Source: Pseudomonas sp. 10S4
GTDB lineage: Bacteria > Pseudomonadota > Gammaproteobacteria > Pseudomonadales > Pseudomonadaceae
Assembly (NCBI RefSeq): GCF_034344865.1
Contig: NZ_CP133774.1
Span: forward strand, 2,480,001 to 2,544,000
Reading direction: 5' to 3'
Length of the DNA stretch: 64,000 nt
Shown here piece by piece: positions 1-9,648 of this stretch. Within the stretch, counting starts at the first letter, position 1. Each line of letters opens with the position of its first letter. The notes under the pieces are model-generated. The model was not told where the DNA came from and searched no databases. It saw only the letters and a list, made by a program, of their open reading frames with translations. The position numbers and the translations under genes are program-made.

Positions 1-780
1 CCAGGGAATGACCAGTTTGCCGTCGGCCAATTCCTCTTCCACCAGAAACCGCGGCAATAGCGCCACGCCACAGCCGACTTGCGCTGCGCGGATGCACATA
101 TAAAAGGTTTCGAAGCGCGGGCCGTGATAGCTGTGCTCGGTGTGATAGCCCTGACTGTCGAACCAATCGTGCCAGGCCTGGGGCCGGGAGGCGTTTTGCA
201 GCAGGACCAGGTCGGTGAGTTGCGTCGGGTCGGTGAACGGCGTGTCCGGCAGGCTGCCCGGTGCGCAGACTGGCACCAACTCTTCGCCGAACAGCTTCAG
301 GCTTTCAGTGCCGGGGCGTGAGCCTTGGCCGAAGTAGAACGCCAGGTCGCTGCGACCTTGAAGCAAATCGTCGGCTTCCTGCTCGCTGCACAAATCGAGG
401 TGAATCGAGGGGTGGCGCAGGCGCCAGCCTTTCAGGCGTGGCACCAGCCAGCGTGCGCCAAAGGTTGGCGGCGTCGAGACGCGCAGGACTTCAGTATCAC
501 CGCCGTAGGAGCGCAGGTAATGGGTCGACATTTCGACCTGAGTGAGGATTTTTCGTACCTCCACCAGGTACAAATCCCCGGCCGGGGTCATTTGCAGGCG
601 TCGGCGCACCCGGCGGAACAGCAGGTGCTGCAGCAACTCTTCGAGTTGCGCGACCTGTTTGCTGACGGCGCTCTGGGTCAGGTTCAGCTCTTCGGCGGCC
701 CGGGTGAAGCTCAAATGCCGGGTCACGGCCTCGAAACACTGCAGTGCAGTGATCGACGGCAGGTAGCGTTTATTCAGCAT
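1..780 (-). CDS. LysR-family transcriptional regulator (3' end outside window)
   Basis: The reading frame starts at the ATG complementary to 778-780, preceded by an AAGGA ribosome site, and runs off the left edge. The N terminus (MLNKRYLPSITALQCFEAV) followed by FTRAAEELNLTQSAVSKQ is a standard LysR winged helix-turn-helix in about the first 60 residues; the rest is a periplasmic-binding-like effector domain (GARWLVPRLKGW). It is divergent from amaB with 185 bp between the starts, the usual arrangement for a LysR protein controlling its neighbour, so control of amaBA by a lysine-pathway intermediate is a reasonable inference. About 260 residues are visible; the C-terminal end is missing only because the window ends. 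Confidence 0.9.
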   Translation of the reverse strand, partial: MLNKRYLPSITALQCFEAVTRHLSFTRAAEELNLTQSAVSKQVAQLEELLQHLLFRRVRRRLQMTPAGDLYLVEVRKILTQVEMSTHYLRSYGGDTEVLRVSTPPTFGARWLVPRLKGWRLRHPSIHLDLCSEQEADDLLQGRSDLAFYFGQGSRPGTESLKLFGEELVPVCAPGSLPDTPFTDPTQLTDLVLLQNASRPQAWHDWFDSQGYHTEHSYHGPRFETFYMCIRAAQVGCGVALLPRFLVEEELADGKLVIPW

Positions 781-965
781 GGGTGGTCCTTTTTCTTGTT
801 GCTCTATGCTTTTCTTTTACCGACAACTGCGAAGCATGAATAAACGGAATGATATCTCGCTTAATGGTCGTTTGTTGGCTCGTCTCGGGGGAGCTACAAC
901 TACAGGCCTGATCAGTCGTGATTTTCCGGCTGCACGATTTCTGTTTTCTGCTTGAGGAGTAACCC

Positions 966-2456
966 ATGGTTGCCGCATTGCTTGATCGTCTAGGTGTGAA
1001 CCCGGCCCTGTACCAGAACGGCAAAGTGCCGGTGCATTCGCCGATTGATGGCAGCCAGATTGCCGCGGTGAACTGGGAAGGTGCTGCCGAAGTCGAGCAG
1101 CACATCAGTCGCGCAGATCATGCGTTCGAGCTGTGGCGCAAGGTTCCGGCGCCGCGCCGTGGCGAATTGGTACGCCAATTGGGCGACATCCTGCGTGAAT
1201 ACAAGGCTGATCTCGGTGAGCTGGTTTCCTGGGAAGCCGGCAAGATCACCCAGGAAGGCCTGGGCGAAGTTCAGGAAATGATCGACATCTGCGACTTCGC
1301 TGTCGGTCTGTCCCGTCAACTGTACGGTTTGACCATCGCTTCCGAGCGTCCTGGCCACCACATGCGCGAAACCTGGCACCCGCTGGGCGTTGTCGGCGTG
1401 ATCAGTGCGTTCAACTTCCCGGTCGCGGTCTGGGCCTGGAACACCGCACTGGCGCTGGTTTGCGGTAACCCGGTGATCTGGAAACCGTCGGAGAAAACCC
1501 CGCTGACCGCACTGGCTTGCCAGGCACTGTTCGACCGCGTACTGAAAAATTTTAGCGACGCACCTCCGCACCTGAGCCAAGTGATCATCGGTGGCCGCGA
1601 CGCCGGCGAAGCACTGGTCGATGACCCGCGTGTCGCGCTGATCAGCGCTACCGGCAGCACCCGCATGGGCCGCGAAGTGGCGCCGAAAATCGCCGCGCGC
1701 TTTGCTCGCAGCATTCTGGAACTGGGCGGCAACAACGCGATGATCCTCGGCCCAAGCGCCGACCTGGACATGGCCGTTCGCGCAATCCTGTTCAGCGCCG
1801 TCGGCACTGCCGGCCAGCGTTGCACCACGCTGCGTCGTCTGATTGCCCACGAATCGGTGAAAGAAGAAATCGTCACTCGCCTGAAAGCGGCGTACTCCAA
1901 GGTTCGCATCGGTAACCCGCTGGAAGGCAACCTGATCGGTCCGCTGATCGACAAGCACAGCTTTGAGAACATGCAAGACGCGTTGGAGCAAGCCCTGAGC
2001 GAAGGCGGCCGGGTGTTTGGCGGCAAGCGTCAGTTGGAAGATAAATTCCCGAATGCTTACTACGTGGCCCCGGCCATCGTGGAAATGCCGGAGCAGAGCG
2101 ACGTGGTCTGCAACGAAACCTTCGCGCCGATCCTCTACGTGGTTGGCTACAAAGATTTCGCCGAAGCCCTGCGCCTGAACAACGCCGTGCCACAAGGCCT
2201 GTCCTCGTGCATCTTCACCACCGACGTGCGTGAAGCCGAGCAATTCATGTCGGCCGTGGGCAGCGACTGCGGCATCGCCAACGTCAACATCGGCCCGAGC
2301 GGTGCAGAAATCGGCGGCGCGTTTGGTGGCGAGAAGGAAACGGGCGGTGGTCGTGAGTCGGGCTCCGATGCATGGCGCGGCTACATGCGCCGCCAGACCA
2401 ACACCGTGAACTATTCGCTGGAGTTGCCGTTGGCTCAGGGTATTACGTTCGACTAA
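966..2456 (+). CDS. amaB: L-piperideine-6-carboxylate / aminoadipate semialdehyde dehydrogenase
   Basis: Aldehyde dehydrogenase of the ALDH7 (antiquitin) group, 496 residues, full family length. The NAD-binding Rossmann region lies in the first half (GVISAFNFPVAVWAWN; IWKPSEKTPLTA), the general-base glutamate is about residue 252 in ELGGNN, and the catalytic cysteine is about residue 286 in GQRCTT. In Pseudomonas D-lysine/pipecolate catabolism this enzyme oxidises piperideine-6-carboxylate (2-aminoadipate semialdehyde) to 2-aminoadipate. The start follows a clear GAGGAG site. The downstream amaA gene supports the assignment; the substrate is inferred from this pairing and from family resemblance. 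Confidence 0.93.
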   Translation: MVAALLDRLGVNPALYQNGKVPVHSPIDGSQIAAVNWEGAAEVEQHISRADHAFELWRKVPAPRRGELVRQLGDILREYKADLGELVSWEAGKITQEGLGEVQEMIDICDFAVGLSRQLYGLTIASERPGHHMRETWHPLGVVGVISAFNFPVAVWAWNTALALVCGNPVIWKPSEKTPLTALACQALFDRVLKNFSDAPPHLSQVIIGGRDAGEALVDDPRVALISATGSTRMGREVAPKIAARFARSILELGGNNAMILGPSADLDMAVRAILFSAVGTAGQRCTTLRRLIAHESVKEEIVTRLKAAYSKVRIGNPLEGNLIGPLIDKHSFENMQDALEQALSEGGRVFGGKRQLEDKFPNAYYVAPAIVEMPEQSDVVCNETFAPILYVVGYKDFAEALRLNNAVPQGLSSCIFTTDVREAEQFMSAVGSDCGIANVNIGPSGAEIGGAFGGEKETGGGRESGSDAWRGYMRRQTNTVNYSLELPLAQGITFD

Positions 2457-2480
2457 GTCTCGAATCGAGCAGTGATCCCG

Positions 2481-2570
2481 TGTGGGAGCGGGCTTGCTCG
2501 CGAAAGCGGTGTGTCATTCAGCAAAAGTGTTGGATGTGATACCGCATTCGCGAGCAAGCCCGCTCCCACA
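2481..2570. repeat. REPIN, family A
   Basis: Two inverted REP units of the type GTGGGAGCGGGCTTGCTCGC / complement flank a short spacer between amaB and amaA. The pair can fold into one long hairpin. Confidence 0.9.
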
Positions 2571-2612
2571 ATTGAATGGTGTGTTGGTTAGGTTTCTGAT
2601 TGGAGTCTGGCA

Positions 2613-3896
2613 ATGCCGTTACGCGAAGAGTGTCTGTGGGAAAAACTGACGCCACAAAGGCCCGACAATACGGCGCTCAAGGGTGAAGTGAAGGTCGATG
2701 TCTGTGTCATCGGCGCCGGTTTTACCGGGTTGTCGGCGGCAGTGCATTTGTTGGAGCAGGGTAAAAGTGTCTGCGTGCTGGAAGCCCATCGCGCCGGTCA
2801 TGGCGGGTCCGGACGCAATGTCGGGCTGGTCAACGCCGGGATGTGGATCCCGCCGGACGAGATCGAAGCCGGGTTCGGCGAAGCGGTGGGCAGTCAGCTC
2901 AACCGCATGCTCGGTGCGGCACCGTCCCTGGTGTTCAGCCTTGTGGATAAGTACAACATCGATTGCCAACTGCGCCGCGAAGGCACGCTGCACATGGCGC
3001 ACAACGCCCGTGGCGAAGCCGACTTGCGCAGTCGTGAAGAACAATGGAAACGCCGTGGGGCGCCAGTTGAACTGTTGACCGGCCAAGCCTGTGAACAAGC
3101 GACTGGCACCAAGAAAATCGCCGCCGCGTTGCTGGATCGGCGTGCTGGCACTCTCAACCCGATGGCCTACACCACCGGTCTGGCCAAAGCGGCCATCGCT
3201 CTCGGTGGTCAGTTGTTCGATCATTCGCCTGTTACAAGACTTGAACGTCAGGGCCAACGCTGGTCGGTGCAAACGGCCCAAGGCTCGGTGCTCGCCGAGC
3301 AGGTAGTGATCGCGTCCAACGCCTACACCGAAGGCGACTGGACAGAACTGCGGCGTAACTTCTTCCCCGGTTATTACTACCAAGTGGCCTCGGTGCCGCT
3401 AACCGAAGACGCAGCGCAACAAATTCTGCCCGGCGGCCAAGGCTCCTGGGACACTCGACAAGTATTGAGCAGTATTCGTCGGGACAAGGACGGGCGCCTG
3501 TTGCTCGGCAGTCTCGGCAACGGCAATCAGAAACCGACCTGGTTCTTGAAGGCCTGGGCCGATCGGGTTCAGCAGCATTACTTCCCGTACCTTAAACCGG
3601 TTGAGTGGGAGTGCACCTGGACCGGTTGCATCGCTTTTACCCCCGATCATCTGATGCGCCTGTTCGAACCGGCGCCCGGAATAGTGGCAGTCACCGGTTA
3701 CAACGGTCGCGGCGTCACCACTGGCACAGTCGTAGGCAAAGCTTTTGCCGACTATTTGTGTAACGGAAATCCTCAGGCGCTACCGATTCCGTTCGCTCCG
3801 ATGCAGCCGCTGGCGGGTGTTGGCCTGCGCAGTTGCTTGTATGAGGCCGGTTTTTCGCTGTATCACGCAGGCCAGTGCTTGCGGATCGTCATTTGA
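2613..3896 (+). CDS. amaA: L-pipecolate oxidase, FAD-dependent (DAO family)
   Basis: A 427-residue FAD-dependent amine oxidase. A dinucleotide-binding motif, VCVIGAGFTGLSAAVHLLEQ, begins about residue 30; GGSGRNVGLVNAGMW and a C-terminal GIVAVTGYNGRGVTTGT segment complete the typical DadA/GlpD-like FAD fold. AmaA of Pseudomonas oxidises L-pipecolate to piperideine-6-carboxylate, the substrate of AmaB encoded just upstream. The start is preceded by TGGAG. A REPIN separates the two genes. The function is assigned from the family plus the amaB neighbour. Confidence 0.9.
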   Translation: MPLREECLWEKLTPQRPDNTALKGEVKVDVCVIGAGFTGLSAAVHLLEQGKSVCVLEAHRAGHGGSGRNVGLVNAGMWIPPDEIEAGFGEAVGSQLNRMLGAAPSLVFSLVDKYNIDCQLRREGTLHMAHNARGEADLRSREEQWKRRGAPVELLTGQACEQATGTKKIAAALLDRRAGTLNPMAYTTGLAKAAIALGGQLFDHSPVTRLERQGQRWSVQTAQGSVLAEQVVIASNAYTEGDWTELRRNFFPGYYYQVASVPLTEDAAQQILPGGQGSWDTRQVLSSIRRDKDGRLLLGSLGNGNQKPTWFLKAWADRVQQHYFPYLKPVEWECTWTGCIAFTPDHLMRLFEPAPGIVAVTGYNGRGVTTGTVVGKAFADYLCNGNPQALPIPFAPMQPLAGVGLRSCLYEAGFSLYHAGQCLRIVI

Positions 3897-3942
3897 TTGT
3901 TGATTTTTGTTGCTGGAAGCGGCGCTTTTTCGCGCAGCGACT

Positions 3943-4016
3943 AGCCTGTAATGGTGCGAGTTGTAGCAGTTGCGCACCAGCAGTGTGCACTTCGGTGACG
4001 CACGTTGTTACAGGCT
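3943..4016 (+). other. compact three-way-junction fold, possible structured RNA
   Basis: A 9-bp perfect outer stem (AGCCTGTAA at 3943-3951 with TTACAGGCT at 4008-4016) encloses two adjacent helices: TGGTGCG/CGCACCA (3952-3958 with 3973-3979) and an 8-bp helix (3981-3988 with 4000-4007) containing two G-U pairs that exist only if the plus strand is the RNA. Only one base is unpaired at the junction. It lies 47 bp after amaA and well upstream of the braC sigma-54 promoter. There is no T-run, so it is not a typical terminator. GCACCA-GCA-GTGTGC at 3974-3988 also resembles an NtrC site imperfectly. Confidence 0.5.
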
Positions 4017-4187
4017 GGTTGCACGTCGTTTAACGCCGCGGTTGCAATGATGGCGCATGCGGGTTGCGCCTTCAAAAAGAAAAGGTTTCACCTCCCGCGG
4101 TTTAGACGGTTGCACGCCCAATGAAAATGGGATCGAAACAGTCGAAATAACAATAAAGCAGCGACTTTTTTCAGAATAAAAAACCGA

Positions 4188-4203
4188 TGGCACGGCCCTT
4201 GCT
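4188..4203 (+). promoter_or_regulatory. sigma-54 (-24/-12) promoter of the bra operon
   Basis: TGGCACGGCCCTTGCT matches the RpoN consensus TGGCAC-N5-TTGC exactly, 56-71 bp upstream of the braC start. It implies enhancer-dependent, probably NtrC-mediated nitrogen control; the 3897-4187 region upstream holds the three-way-junction element with imperfect GCACCA/TGGTGC half-sites and no gene. Confidence 0.8.
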
Positions 4204-4258
4204 CTGAGCATTCAGAGAAGTCGCAGTGCCAACTAAAAAAACCTTGGAGCACCACCTC

Positions 4259-5392
4259 ATGTCCCAGACGTTTTACAAGAAAGGCTTTCTGGCCCTCGCA
4301 GTGGCAACTGCTTTGGGTATTTCTGCGTTTGCACAAGCTGATGTGAAAATCGGTGTGGCAGGTCCAATGACTGGCGCCAACGCGGCATTTGGCTTGCAAT
4401 ACATGAAGGGTGCGCAGGCAGCGGCCGACGCTATCAACGCATCGGGCGGCGTCAACGGGGAAAAAATCGTACTGGTCAAGGGCGATGACGCCTGCGAACC
4501 GAAGCAGGCTGTGACGGTCGCCAAGGACCTGACCAACCAGAAGGTTGCCGGTGTAGTCGGTCACTTCTGCTCCTCATCCACCATCCCGGCTTCCGAGATC
4601 TACGACGAAGCGGGCATCATCGCGATCACTCCAGGTTCCACCAACCCACAAGTTACCGAACGCGGCCTGAGCGCCATGTTCCGTATGTGCGGGCGTGACG
4701 ACCAGCAAGGCATCGTGGCCGGCGACTACATCGTCGACGTGCTCAAAGGCAAGAAAGTCGCGGTCATCCACGACAAAGACACCTACGGCCAAGGCCTGGC
4801 AGATGCCACCAAGGCTCAGTTGATCAAGCGCGGCGTGACCCCGGTGATCTACGAAGGTCTGACCCGTGGCGAAAAAGACTTCAGCGCCCTGGTCACCAAA
4901 ATCCGCGCTGCTGGCGCCGACGTCGTCTACTTCGGCGGTCTGCACCCAGAGGCTGGTCCACTGGTTAAACAACTGCGTACCGAAGGCCTCAAGGACGTGA
5001 AATTCATGTCCGATGACGGCATCGTGACCGACGAATTGGTGACCACCGCTGGCGGCCCGCAATACGTCGACGGCGTGCTGATGACCTTCGGTGCCGACCC
5101 GCGCCTGCTGCCAGACAGCAAGACTGTGGTTGAGCAGTTCCGCAAGGCCGGCACTGAGCCAGAAGGCTACACCCTGTACGCCTACGCTTCGGTCCAGACC
5201 CTGGCGGCTGCTTTCAACGGCGCCAAGTCCAACAAGGGCGAAGACGCTGCCAAATGGCTGAAAGCACACCCGGTCAAAACCGTGATGGGTGAGAAGACCT
5301 GGGACGCCAAGGGCGACCTGAAAGTCTCCGACTACGTGGTTTACCAGTGGGACAAGGACGGCAAATACCACCAGCTTGAAAAACAGAAGTGA
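4259..5392 (+). CDS. braC: branched-chain amino-acid ABC transporter, periplasmic binding protein
   Basis: Type I periplasmic binding protein of the Leu/Ile/Val (LivJ/BraC) family, 377 residues from the ATG at 4259, close to the usual 370-375. This start is preferred over an upstream in-frame ATG because TTGGAG lies just upstream and a clean signal peptide follows (GFLALAVATALG, cleavage after AFAQA). The mature protein begins DVKIGVAGPMTGANAAFG, the typical ligand-lobe opening. It is the first gene of braCDEFG, behind a sigma-54 promoter, and is followed by a REPIN before braD, which may uncouple abundant binding protein from the membrane components. Confidence 0.94.
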   Translation: MSQTFYKKGFLALAVATALGISAFAQADVKIGVAGPMTGANAAFGLQYMKGAQAAADAINASGGVNGEKIVLVKGDDACEPKQAVTVAKDLTNQKVAGVVGHFCSSSTIPASEIYDEAGIIAITPGSTNPQVTERGLSAMFRMCGRDDQQGIVAGDYIVDVLKGKKVAVIHDKDTYGQGLADATKAQLIKRGVTPVIYEGLTRGEKDFSALVTKIRAAGADVVYFGGLHPEAGPLVKQLRTEGLKDVKFMSDDGIVTDELVTTAGGPQYVDGVLMTFGADPRLLPDSKTVVEQFRKAGTEPEGYTLYAYASVQTLAAAFNGAKSNKGEDAAKWLKAHPVKTVMGEKTWDAKGDLKVSDYVVYQWDKDGKYHQLEKQK

Positions 5393-5413
5393 TATGAACG
5401 TGTGACCGGTCTA

Positions 5414-5501
5414 TGGCGAGGGAGCTTGCTCCCGTTGGACTGCGCAGCAGTCCTGTTGTTGGGGATGCTACGCGACCCAGCGGGAGCAAGCTCCCTCGCC
5501 A
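5414..5501. repeat. REPIN, family B
   Basis: Inverted TGGCGAGGGAGCTTGCTCCC units between braC and braD; the second class of palindrome in this window. Confidence 0.88.
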
Positions 5502-5660
5502 CAAAAATTGTGTTCACCGTTAGTTAGCTGACTGGTATCCGCCAGAAGGCCCGTCTGTCTTTTCTCGTAGAGCTGCACGTAACCGTGTTGCACTGGCGGC
5601 TGAACCCCGGTCCGTTGCAAACCGCTTCTGTGCAGTCTCTCAAATGCGTGAGATTGCGTT

Positions 5661-6575
<915 letters not shown>

Positions 6576-6578
6576 GCG

Positions 6579-7862
6579 ATGTCTTCAACCACTAAAAAAA
6601 CCATTGATGTCAAAAGAAGCCTGGTTGACGCGATTCTTGCCGGCCTCGTTGCCCTGATTGTGTTCGGCCCGATTGTCGGTGTAGTCCTTGAAGGCTACAG
6701 CTTCAACCTGCAGCCGACCCGTGTGGCGTGGCTGGTCGCCATCGTCATGGCTGGCCGCTTTGCCTTGAGCCTGTTCCTGCAATCGCCCCGGGGCCTGAAA
6801 ATCCTCGAAGGCTTTGAAACCACCGGCTCCGGGGTTCATGTACTGCCGCCCGATTACAAATCCCGTTTGCGCTGGGTTGTGCCGCTGGTGATCGTCATTG
6901 CCGTGGTATTCCCGTTCTTCTCCAACTCGTACTTGCTGGGCGTAGTCATCCTTGGGTTGATCTACGTGCTGCTGGGCCTGGGGTTGAACATTGTGGTCGG
7001 CCTGGCTGGCCTGCTCGACCTCGGTTATGTGGCGTTCTATGCCATCGGTGCCTACGGCCTGGCGCTCGGTTATCAATACTTGGGGCTGGGTTTCTGGACG
7101 GTGCTGCCGCTGGCGGCAATCACGGCGGGGCTTGCCGGTTGCATCCTCGGTTTCCCGGTGCTGCGTCTGCACGGCGACTACCTGGCGATCGTGACGTTGG
7201 GTTTCGGTGAAATCATCCGGCTGATCCTCAACAACTGGCTGTCCCTGACTGGCGGCCCGAATGGCATGGCGGCTCCGTTGCCAACCTTCTTTGGCCTCGA
7301 ATTCGGCAAAAGAGCGAAGGAAGGCGGAATACCGTTCCATGAGTTCTTCGGCATCGCCTACAACCCGGACGTGAAGTACTACTTCATCTATGCGGTGTTG
7401 TTCCTGGTCGTGCTGGCCGTGCTGTATATCAAGCATCGCCTGACCCGCATGCCAGTCGGTCGTGCTTGGGAAGCACTGCGTGAAGACGAAATCGCTTGCC
7501 GCTCCATGGGCCTGAACCATGTGCTGGTCAAGCTCTCTGCGTTCACCATCGGTGCATCGACGGCCGGTTTGGCGGGTGTGTTCTTTGCCACCTATCAAGG
7601 CTTCGTGAACCCGACCTCGTTCACCTTCTTCGAATCGGCCTTGATTCTCGCCATCGTGGTACTCGGCGGCATGGGCTCGACTATCGGCGTGGTGATTGCG
7701 GCGTTCGTGCTGACCGTCGCCCCTGAACTGCTGCGTGGCTTCGCGGAATACCGCGTGCTGTTGTTCGGCGTGTTGATGGTGTTGATGATGATCTGGCGAC
7801 CACGCGGCCTGATTCGGATCAGCCGTACCGGTGTGACCCCGCGTAAAGGAGTAGCGCCATGA
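6579..7862 (+). CDS. braE: branched-chain amino-acid ABC transporter, permease
   Basis: LivM/BraE-type permease, 427 residues. Family hallmarks include GLNIVVGLAGLLDLGYVAFY, HGDYLAIVTLGFGEIIR, the ATPase-coupling segment GRAWEALREDEIACRSMGLN and IWRPRGLIRISR near the end. It has an N-terminal extension with one or two additional hydrophobic segments, as in other BraE proteins. It begins 3 bp after braD and overlaps braF by 4 bp (ATGA), so translation is probably coupled. Confidence 0.93.
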   Translation: MSSTTKKTIDVKRSLVDAILAGLVALIVFGPIVGVVLEGYSFNLQPTRVAWLVAIVMAGRFALSLFLQSPRGLKILEGFETTGSGVHVLPPDYKSRLRWVVPLVIVIAVVFPFFSNSYLLGVVILGLIYVLLGLGLNIVVGLAGLLDLGYVAFYAIGAYGLALGYQYLGLGFWTVLPLAAITAGLAGCILGFPVLRLHGDYLAIVTLGFGEIIRLILNNWLSLTGGPNGMAAPLPTFFGLEFGKRAKEGGIPFHEFFGIAYNPDVKYYFIYAVLFLVVLAVLYIKHRLTRMPVGRAWEALREDEIACRSMGLNHVLVKLSAFTIGASTAGLAGVFFATYQGFVNPTSFTFFESALILAIVVLGGMGSTIGVVIAAFVLTVAPELLRGFAEYRVLLFGVLMVLMMIWRPRGLIRISRTGVTPRKGVAP

Positions 7863-8731
7863 GCGAAGTCGTACTCTCGGTCGAGAAGCTGATGATGCAC
7901 TTCGGCGGCATCAAGGCGCTGAGCGATGTCAGCCTGAAGGTCAAACGCAACTCGATCTTCGCCCTGATCGGCCCCAACGGTGCCGGCAAGACCACGGTGT
8001 TCAACTGCCTGACCGGGTTCTACAAGGCCTCGGGCGGCAAGATCGAACTCAATGTGCGTGGCGAGCAGACTAACGTCATCAAACTGTTGGGTGAGTCGTT
8101 CAAACCGGTCGATTTCGTCTCGCCGAAATCCTTCCTTAGCCGGCTGTACTACAAAATGTTCGGCGGCACCCACCTGGTGAACCGTGCCGGCCTGGCCCGC
8201 ACGTTCCAGAACATTCGCCTGTTCAAGGAAATGTCGGTGCTGGAAAACCTGCTGGTGGCCCAGCACATGTGGGTCAACCGCAACATGTTGGCCGGCATCC
8301 TCAACACCAAGGGTTACCGCAAGGCCGAAAGCGATGCGCTGGACCACGCCTTCTACTGGCTGGAAGTGGTGGACCTGGTGGACTGCGCCAACCGTCTGGC
8401 TGGCGAACTGTCCTACGGGCAGCAACGTCGTCTGGAAATCGCCCGGGCCATGTGCACGCGGCCGCAGATCATCTGCCTCGACGAACCGGCCGCCGGCCTC
8501 AACCCTCAGGAAACCGAAGCGCTGAGCGCGATGATCCGGCTGCTGCGCGACGAGCACGATCTGACCGTGGTGCTGATCGAACACGACATGGGCATGGTTA
8601 TGAGTATTTCCGACCACATCGTGGTTCTGGACCACGGCATCGTCATCGCCGAGGGCGGACCTGATGCGATTCGCAACGATCCGAAAGTGATTGCGGCCTA
8701 CCTGGGCGCCGATGAAGAGGAGTTGGTATGA
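7859..8731 (+). CDS. braF: branched-chain amino-acid ABC transporter, ATPase
   Basis: LivG/BraF ATPase, 290 residues. Walker A GPNGAGKTT begins near residue 40, the signature is LSYGQQRRLEIARA, Walker B is IICLDEPAAGLNP and the switch histidine is in VLIEHDMGM. The protein is roughly 35 residues longer than the common 255-residue form because of an insert after Walker A (about residues 62-108) containing VNVIKLLGESFKP-like sequence; this longer form is common among gammaproteobacterial LivG proteins. The start sits in an ATGA overlap with braE behind AAAGGAG. Confidence 0.93.
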   Translation: MSEVVLSVEKLMMHFGGIKALSDVSLKVKRNSIFALIGPNGAGKTTVFNCLTGFYKASGGKIELNVRGEQTNVIKLLGESFKPVDFVSPKSFLSRLYYKMFGGTHLVNRAGLARTFQNIRLFKEMSVLENLLVAQHMWVNRNMLAGILNTKGYRKAESDALDHAFYWLEVVDLVDCANRLAGELSYGQQRRLEIARAMCTRPQIICLDEPAAGLNPQETEALSAMIRLLRDEHDLTVVLIEHDMGMVMSISDHIVVLDHGIVIAEGGPDAIRNDPKVIAAYLGADEEELV

Positions 8732-9444
8732 GTCAACCGATCCTCGAACTCAAGGAGCTGGACGTGTTCTACGGGCCGATCCAGGCCCTGAAGAAAGTCT
8801 CGCTGTACATCAACGAAGGCGAAACCGTCAGCCTGATTGGCTCCAACGGTGCCGGCAAGTCGACCCTGCTGATGTCGATCTTCGGCCAGCCCCGGGCGGC
8901 TGACGGGCAGATCATCTATCAGGGTGTGGACATTACCCACAAGTCGTCCCACTACATCGCGTCCCACGGCATTGCGCAGTCGCCGGAAGGCCGACGGGTG
9001 TTCCCTGACATGACCGTCGAGGAAAACCTGCTGATGGGCACCATCCCGATTGGCGACAAGTACGCCAAAGAAGACATGCAGCGCATGTTCGAGCTGTTTC
9101 CACGGCTCGAAGAGCGGCGTACCCAGCGGGCCATGACCATGTCCGGCGGCGAGCAGCAAATGCTCGCCATCGCCCGGGCATTGATGAGCCGACCCAAGTT
9201 GTTATTGCTCGATGAGCCGAGCCTGGGGCTGGCGCCGATTGTGGTGAAACAGATCTTCTCGACCCTGCGGGAACTGGCGAAGACCGGGATGACTATCTTC
9301 CTGGTCGAGCAGAACGCCAACCACGCGCTCAAGCTGTCTGACCGAGCGTACGTGATGGTCAACGGCGAGATCCGCCTCACAGGCACCGGCAAGGAGCTGC
9401 TGGTGAACGAGGAGGTGCGTAACGCCTATCTCGGCGGGCATTGA
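8728..9444 (+). CDS. braG: branched-chain amino-acid ABC transporter, ATPase
   Basis: LivF/BraG ATPase, 238 residues, the partner of BraF. Walker A is GSNGAGKST, the signature MSGGEQQMLAIARAL, Walker B LLLLDEPSLGLAP and the switch region FLVEQNANHAL. The start lies in a 4-bp ATGA overlap with braF behind GAGGAG. It is the last gene of the braCDEFG operon and is followed by a recognisable intrinsic terminator. Confidence 0.94.
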   Translation: MSQPILELKELDVFYGPIQALKKVSLYINEGETVSLIGSNGAGKSTLLMSIFGQPRAADGQIIYQGVDITHKSSHYIASHGIAQSPEGRRVFPDMTVEENLLMGTIPIGDKYAKEDMQRMFELFPRLEERRTQRAMTMSGGEQQMLAIARALMSRPKLLLLDEPSLGLAPIVVKQIFSTLRELAKTGMTIFLVEQNANHALKLSDRAYVMVNGEIRLTGTGKELLVNEEVRNAYLGGH

Positions 9445-9464
9445 TTCGCTGCTGAACTATCCAC

Positions 9465-9495
9465 AGCCTCGACGAGCAATCGCCGGGGCTTTTTT
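9465..9495 (+). terminator. rho-independent terminator of braCDEFG
   Basis: An 11-bp stem with one G-T and one mismatch (AGCCTCGACGA / TCGCCGGGGCT, loop GCAA) runs straight into six to seven Ts, 20 bp after the braG stop. Confidence 0.75.
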
Positions 9496-9520
9496 ACATC
9501 CCCAAAACACCACGAATTAA

Positions 9521-9609
9521 TGTGGGAGTGAGCCTGTTCGCGATAGCGGCGGATCAGTCACTGCAACTTTGACTGACCTACCGCTATCGCGAGCAGGCTC
9601 ACTCCCACA
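9521..9609. repeat. REPIN, family A variant
   Basis: Inverted TGTGGGAGTGAGCCTGTTCG and its complement, directly downstream of the bra terminator. Confidence 0.88.
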
Positions 9610-9648
9610 GGTATCGCCAACAGGTGTTTCTGTGTGCTTTCTGGAAAT

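Noticed and set aside
3943..4016. tRNA-like gene
   Set aside because: Length and outer stem are tRNA-like, but there is no T-loop TTCGA consensus, no anticodon arm and no CCA; only three helices.
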